Assembly: GCA_003223775.1 (NCBI GenBank)
Contig: QHWK01000310.1
Span: 1-7,400 of the forward strand
Direction: 5' to 3'
Length of the DNA stretch: 7,400 bases
Source: Acidobacteriota bacterium
GTDB lineage: Bacteria > Acidobacteriota > Vicinamibacteria > Vicinamibacterales > CAVVIG01
Position numbers and translations under genes: made by a program
Notes under the pieces: generated by a model
What the model saw: only the letters and a program-made list of their open reading frames with translations
What the model was told of the DNA's origin: nothing
Database searches by the model: none
In this document: positions 5,842 to 7,400 of the stretch, piece after piece
How the letters are laid out: each line of letters begins with the position of its first letter
Numbering within the stretch: position 1 is the first letter of the stretch

Positions 5842-7400
5842 GAGGCCTGGCAGGCCGGGCGGGTCTGGCAGGCCGGGCGGGTCGCGCCCTTATTTGTTAT
5901 CATCGGAGCGTCATGAAGAATCTTGCGATGGTTGTTGTTGCCGTGCTTCTGGCGATCACCGCGGCACCGCGCGCGGCCGAGCAGACGTGGAGCGGAAAGA
6001 TCAGCGACAGCGCCTGCGGCGCGAAGCACGAGGAAGCGGCCGAAGGCCAGGGCGTGATGGCCGACCGCGACTGCACGCAGGCGTGCGTCAGGGGCGGGTC
6101 GAAGTACGTGCTCGTCATCGACGGCAAGGTGCTCCAGATCGCCAATCAGGAGAACAAGGATCTGGCGACGCACGCGGGACACACCGTGAAGCTCACTGGC
6201 GAGATGAAGGGCGGCGCGATCACGGTCTCCAAGATCGACATGCCGTAGTTGCGCCGCGTCGATGGCCGGCCACTCGAAGCGGTACTGCCGCAGGACCGCG
6301 TAGCGATCGGCCATCCAGTGCCACGCCGTGTGCCCGACGATCGCCGAAAGAATGATCGTGCCGAGCCGCTCGGCGACGGCGAAGCGGAAGAGGACGCCGA
6401 GCGCGGGAATGAACAGCGCGAGGACGAGCAGCTGTCCGAGCTCGACCCCGATGTTGAACGACAGCAGCGACGCGAGCAGGTGCGAGCCGGCGAACTGCAG
6501 TGTCTGCCGCAGCGCGAACGAAAAGCCGAACCCGTGCACGAGGCCGAAGCCGAAGGTGACGAGCCAGCGGCGCCGCACCGCGCTCTCCGGCTGGCGCTCC
6601 GCCGAGAAGACGATGTTCTCGAGCGCCATGTAGACGATCGACGTCGCGATCAGCGTCTCGATGAGCGGCGGAAACCACAGCGCGTCGGGCGCGAGGTTGT
6701 ACGCCGACGCGATCAGCGTGATCGAATGCGCCACCGTGAACGCCGTGACGATCGCGACCAGCGGGCGGAAGCGGCGGAACGGGATGACGAGGCAGCCGAG
6801 GAACAGCAGGTGATCGGTGCCGTCGAGGATGTGGAAGAACCCGAGCTTGATGAACTGCCATGCGGCCTGCCGCCAGCTCGGGTCGAGCCGGACGAGCCCG
6901 GGGTCGCCGTAGAACTCGAAGGCGCGCACCGCGCCGCCCGGCGGCAGGAAGCGCATCACGGTCAGCGTGCGGATGCCCAGCCGCGCGAGCCGCGGCTCGA
7001 TCGAGAAGTTCGAGCGCTCCGATTGGATCGGATACTCGAACAGCACGTCGAGCAGCCCCTGGCTCCAGACGAACTCGGTGTCCGGCGCGAGCGGCGGCGC
7101 GCCGACGTGCGCCAGCGCCTCCTCGTACGACGTGAACGAGCGGTCCGACGGCAGCGAGGCGCGGACGGCGGCGAGCGCCGGCTTGCCGAGCGGGACGTCG
7201 TTCTCGTAGGCGTCCACGAAGTCGCCCACCCAGAGCGTCGCGGCGTCGCGCAGCGTGCTGTCGGCGCGGCCCAGGTCCATCAGGTCGGCGCGCGTCGTGC
7301 CGCGCGGCTTCGGGTAGTCCATGTCCCGCATGGCCTGCAGCGGCACGCGGACGAGCAGCCGCAGGCGCTGCCCCTCCGGCTTCAGGAACATCTGGGCCGT
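5838..7400 (-). CDS. HupE/UreJ-type membrane protein, 5' end outside window, C-terminus apparently replaced
   Basis: The frame enters from beyond base 7400 (TAQMFLKPEGQRLRLLVRVPL), and relatives have a signal peptide upstream, so the Met at 7391 is internal. Counting from that Met, residues 1-175 are the extracytoplasmic N-terminal region. Residues 176-360 are the HupE/UreJ-like membrane domain: GFFHILDGTDHLLFLG (184-199), TAFTVAHSITL (216-226), ETLIATSIVYMALENI (245-260), TFGFGLVHGFGFSFAL (279-294), FNIGVELGQL (312-321) and HTAWHWM (354-360). The conserved His and Asp residues suggest metal or nickel handling, by analogy only. Family likeness ends at FEWPAIDAA (372-380, about base 6252). Relatives continue with one more membrane helix. 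Here the frame instead runs 137 codons antisense through the small secreted gene to a stop at 5838, giving Arg/His-rich unlike-family sequence. The true gene probably once ended near 6250; the missing end points to a deletion or assembly join. Confidence 0.8.
   Translation of the reverse strand, partial: TAQMFLKPEGQRLRLLVRVPLQAMRDMDYPKPRGTTRADLMDLGRADSTLRDAATLWVGDFVDAYENDVPLGKPALAAVRASLPSDRSFTSYEEALAHVGAPPLAPDTEFVWSQGLLDVLFEYPIQSERSNFSIEPRLARLGIRTLTVMRFLPPGGAVRAFEFYGDPGLVRLDPSWRQAAWQFIKLGFFHILDGTDHLLFLGCLVIPFRRFRPLVAIVTAFTVAHSITLIASAYNLAPDALWFPPLIETLIATSIVYMALENIVFSAERQPESAVRRRWLVTFGFGLVHGFGFSFALRQTLQFAGSHLLASLLSFNIGVELGQLLVLALFIPALGVLFRFAVAERLGTIILSAIVGHTAWHWMADRYAVLRQYRFEWPAIDAAQLRHVDLGDRDRAALHLASELHGVSRVRRQILVLLIGDLEHLAVDDEHVLRPAPDARLRAVAVGHHALAFGRFLVLRAAGAVADLSAPRLLGRARCRGDRQKHGNNNHRKILHDAPMITNKGATRPACQTRPACQAS
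5847..5882. repeat. Two perfect 18-bp tandem repeats
   Basis: The unit CTGGCAGGCCGGGCGGGT occurs twice without interruption (5847-5864 and 5865-5882), directly after the cstA stop codon. The preceding bases make a small GGCCT-GGC-AGGCC hairpin. It is GC-rich, non-coding and probably a slippage-prone spacer. Confidence 0.85.
5875..5896 (+). terminator. Probable intrinsic terminator after cstA
   Basis: GGGCG (5875-5879), a five-base loop GGTCG, then CGCCC (5885-5889) forms a 5-bp GC stem, followed at once by TTATTTG. It follows the cstA stop by about 35 bases. The stem is short, so confidence is limited, and its T-rich tail merges with the promoter of the next gene. Confidence 0.4.
5895..5903 (+). 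promoter_or_regulatory. Extended -10 promoter of the small secreted protein gene
   Basis: TG-T-TATCAT is an extended -10 (TG, one base, then TATAAT with one mismatch). It ends 9 bases before ATG 5913, the same distance as the cstA -10. No -35 is visible in the GC-rich repeat upstream, which fits an extended -10 promoter. Transcription would begin about at the start codon, so the GGAG at 5905-5908 may not even be in the transcript. Confidence 0.45.
5913..6248 (+). CDS. Small secreted cysteine-containing protein (DUF5818-like)
   Basis: A 111-aa protein with a signal peptide (residues 1-22, MKNLAMVVVAVLLAITAAPR then AA). The mature part begins TWSGKISDSACGAKH (25-39), followed by DRDCTQACVRGGSKYVLVID (51-70), GKVLQIANQENKDL (71-84), AGHTVKLTGEM (88-98) and ends ITVSKIDMP. 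Cys35, Cys54 and Cys58 are the only cysteines. The beta-rich pattern with TVKLTGEMKGGAITV suggests an OB-like barrel. I recognise this as a common small exported acidobacterial family, often annotated as hypothetical or DUF5818-like; its function is unknown. The gene is supported by its promoter, signal peptide and family pattern. It lies wholly antisense to the 3' continuation of the HupE-like frame; only one of these two readings can be conserved coding sequence, and this one is convincing. Confidence 0.85.
   Translation: MKNLAMVVVAVLLAITAAPRAAEQTWSGKISDSACGAKHEEAAEGQGVMADRDCTQACVRGGSKYVLVIDGKVLQIANQENKDLATHAGHTVKLTGEMKGGAITVSKIDMP

Noticed and set aside
1..7400. CRISPR array, tRNA, rRNA, transposase, toxin-antitoxin or defence genes
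   Set aside because: No spaced repeat array, cloverleaf-like segment or recognisable family motif for any of these was found on either strand.

Overview
The window is high-GC bacterial DNA with tightly packed genes on both strands. The gene content suggests Acidobacteriota, perhaps the Vicinamibacteria (subdivision 6) group. It holds a FtsX/MacB-type permease with the 'ADOP' N-terminal prefix, a secreted DUF2911 protein, an N-terminally extended HupE/UreJ-type membrane protein and a CstA transporter. This assignment is an inference from family knowledge, since no rRNA or other phylogenetic marker is present.

Layout: (1) bases 3-407 (+) are the 3' end of an unrecognised protein. (2) 423-1358 (-) is a 311-aa remnant of an ADOP permease; the N-terminal prefix and the C-terminal FtsX-like part are joined in frame with the middle missing. 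Two 17-bp direct repeats lie upstream. (3) 1477-2145 (-) is a secreted DUF2911 protein. (4) 2211-3938 (-) is a one-chain ABC exporter. Its nucleotide-binding domain has lost the Q-loop segment and carries an in-frame palindromic insert at 2647-2706. (5) 3939-4020 is a short divergent promoter region. (6) 4021-5841 (+) is a full-length CstA transporter. (7) 5842-5912 holds two 18-bp tandem repeats, a probable terminator and an extended -10 element. (8) 5913-6248 (+) is a small secreted cysteine-containing protein. (9) 5838-7400 (-) is a HupE/UreJ-type protein cut off by the window edge. Its recognisable part ends at about 6250 and the frame then runs on antisense through gene 8.

The genes do not form one pathway. 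CstA imports peptides or pyruvate under carbon limitation, the ABC exporter and DUF2911 gene may be co-transcribed, and the rest look like independent envelope functions. No defence system, CRISPR array, transposase, tRNA or rRNA was seen.

The most unusual aspect is that three of the seven genes (permease, ABC exporter, HupE-like) look internally rearranged at sharp points while the reading frame stays open. Either this is a genome region with repeated in-frame deletion and palindrome insertion, or an assembly artefact; read coverage over the junctions would decide.
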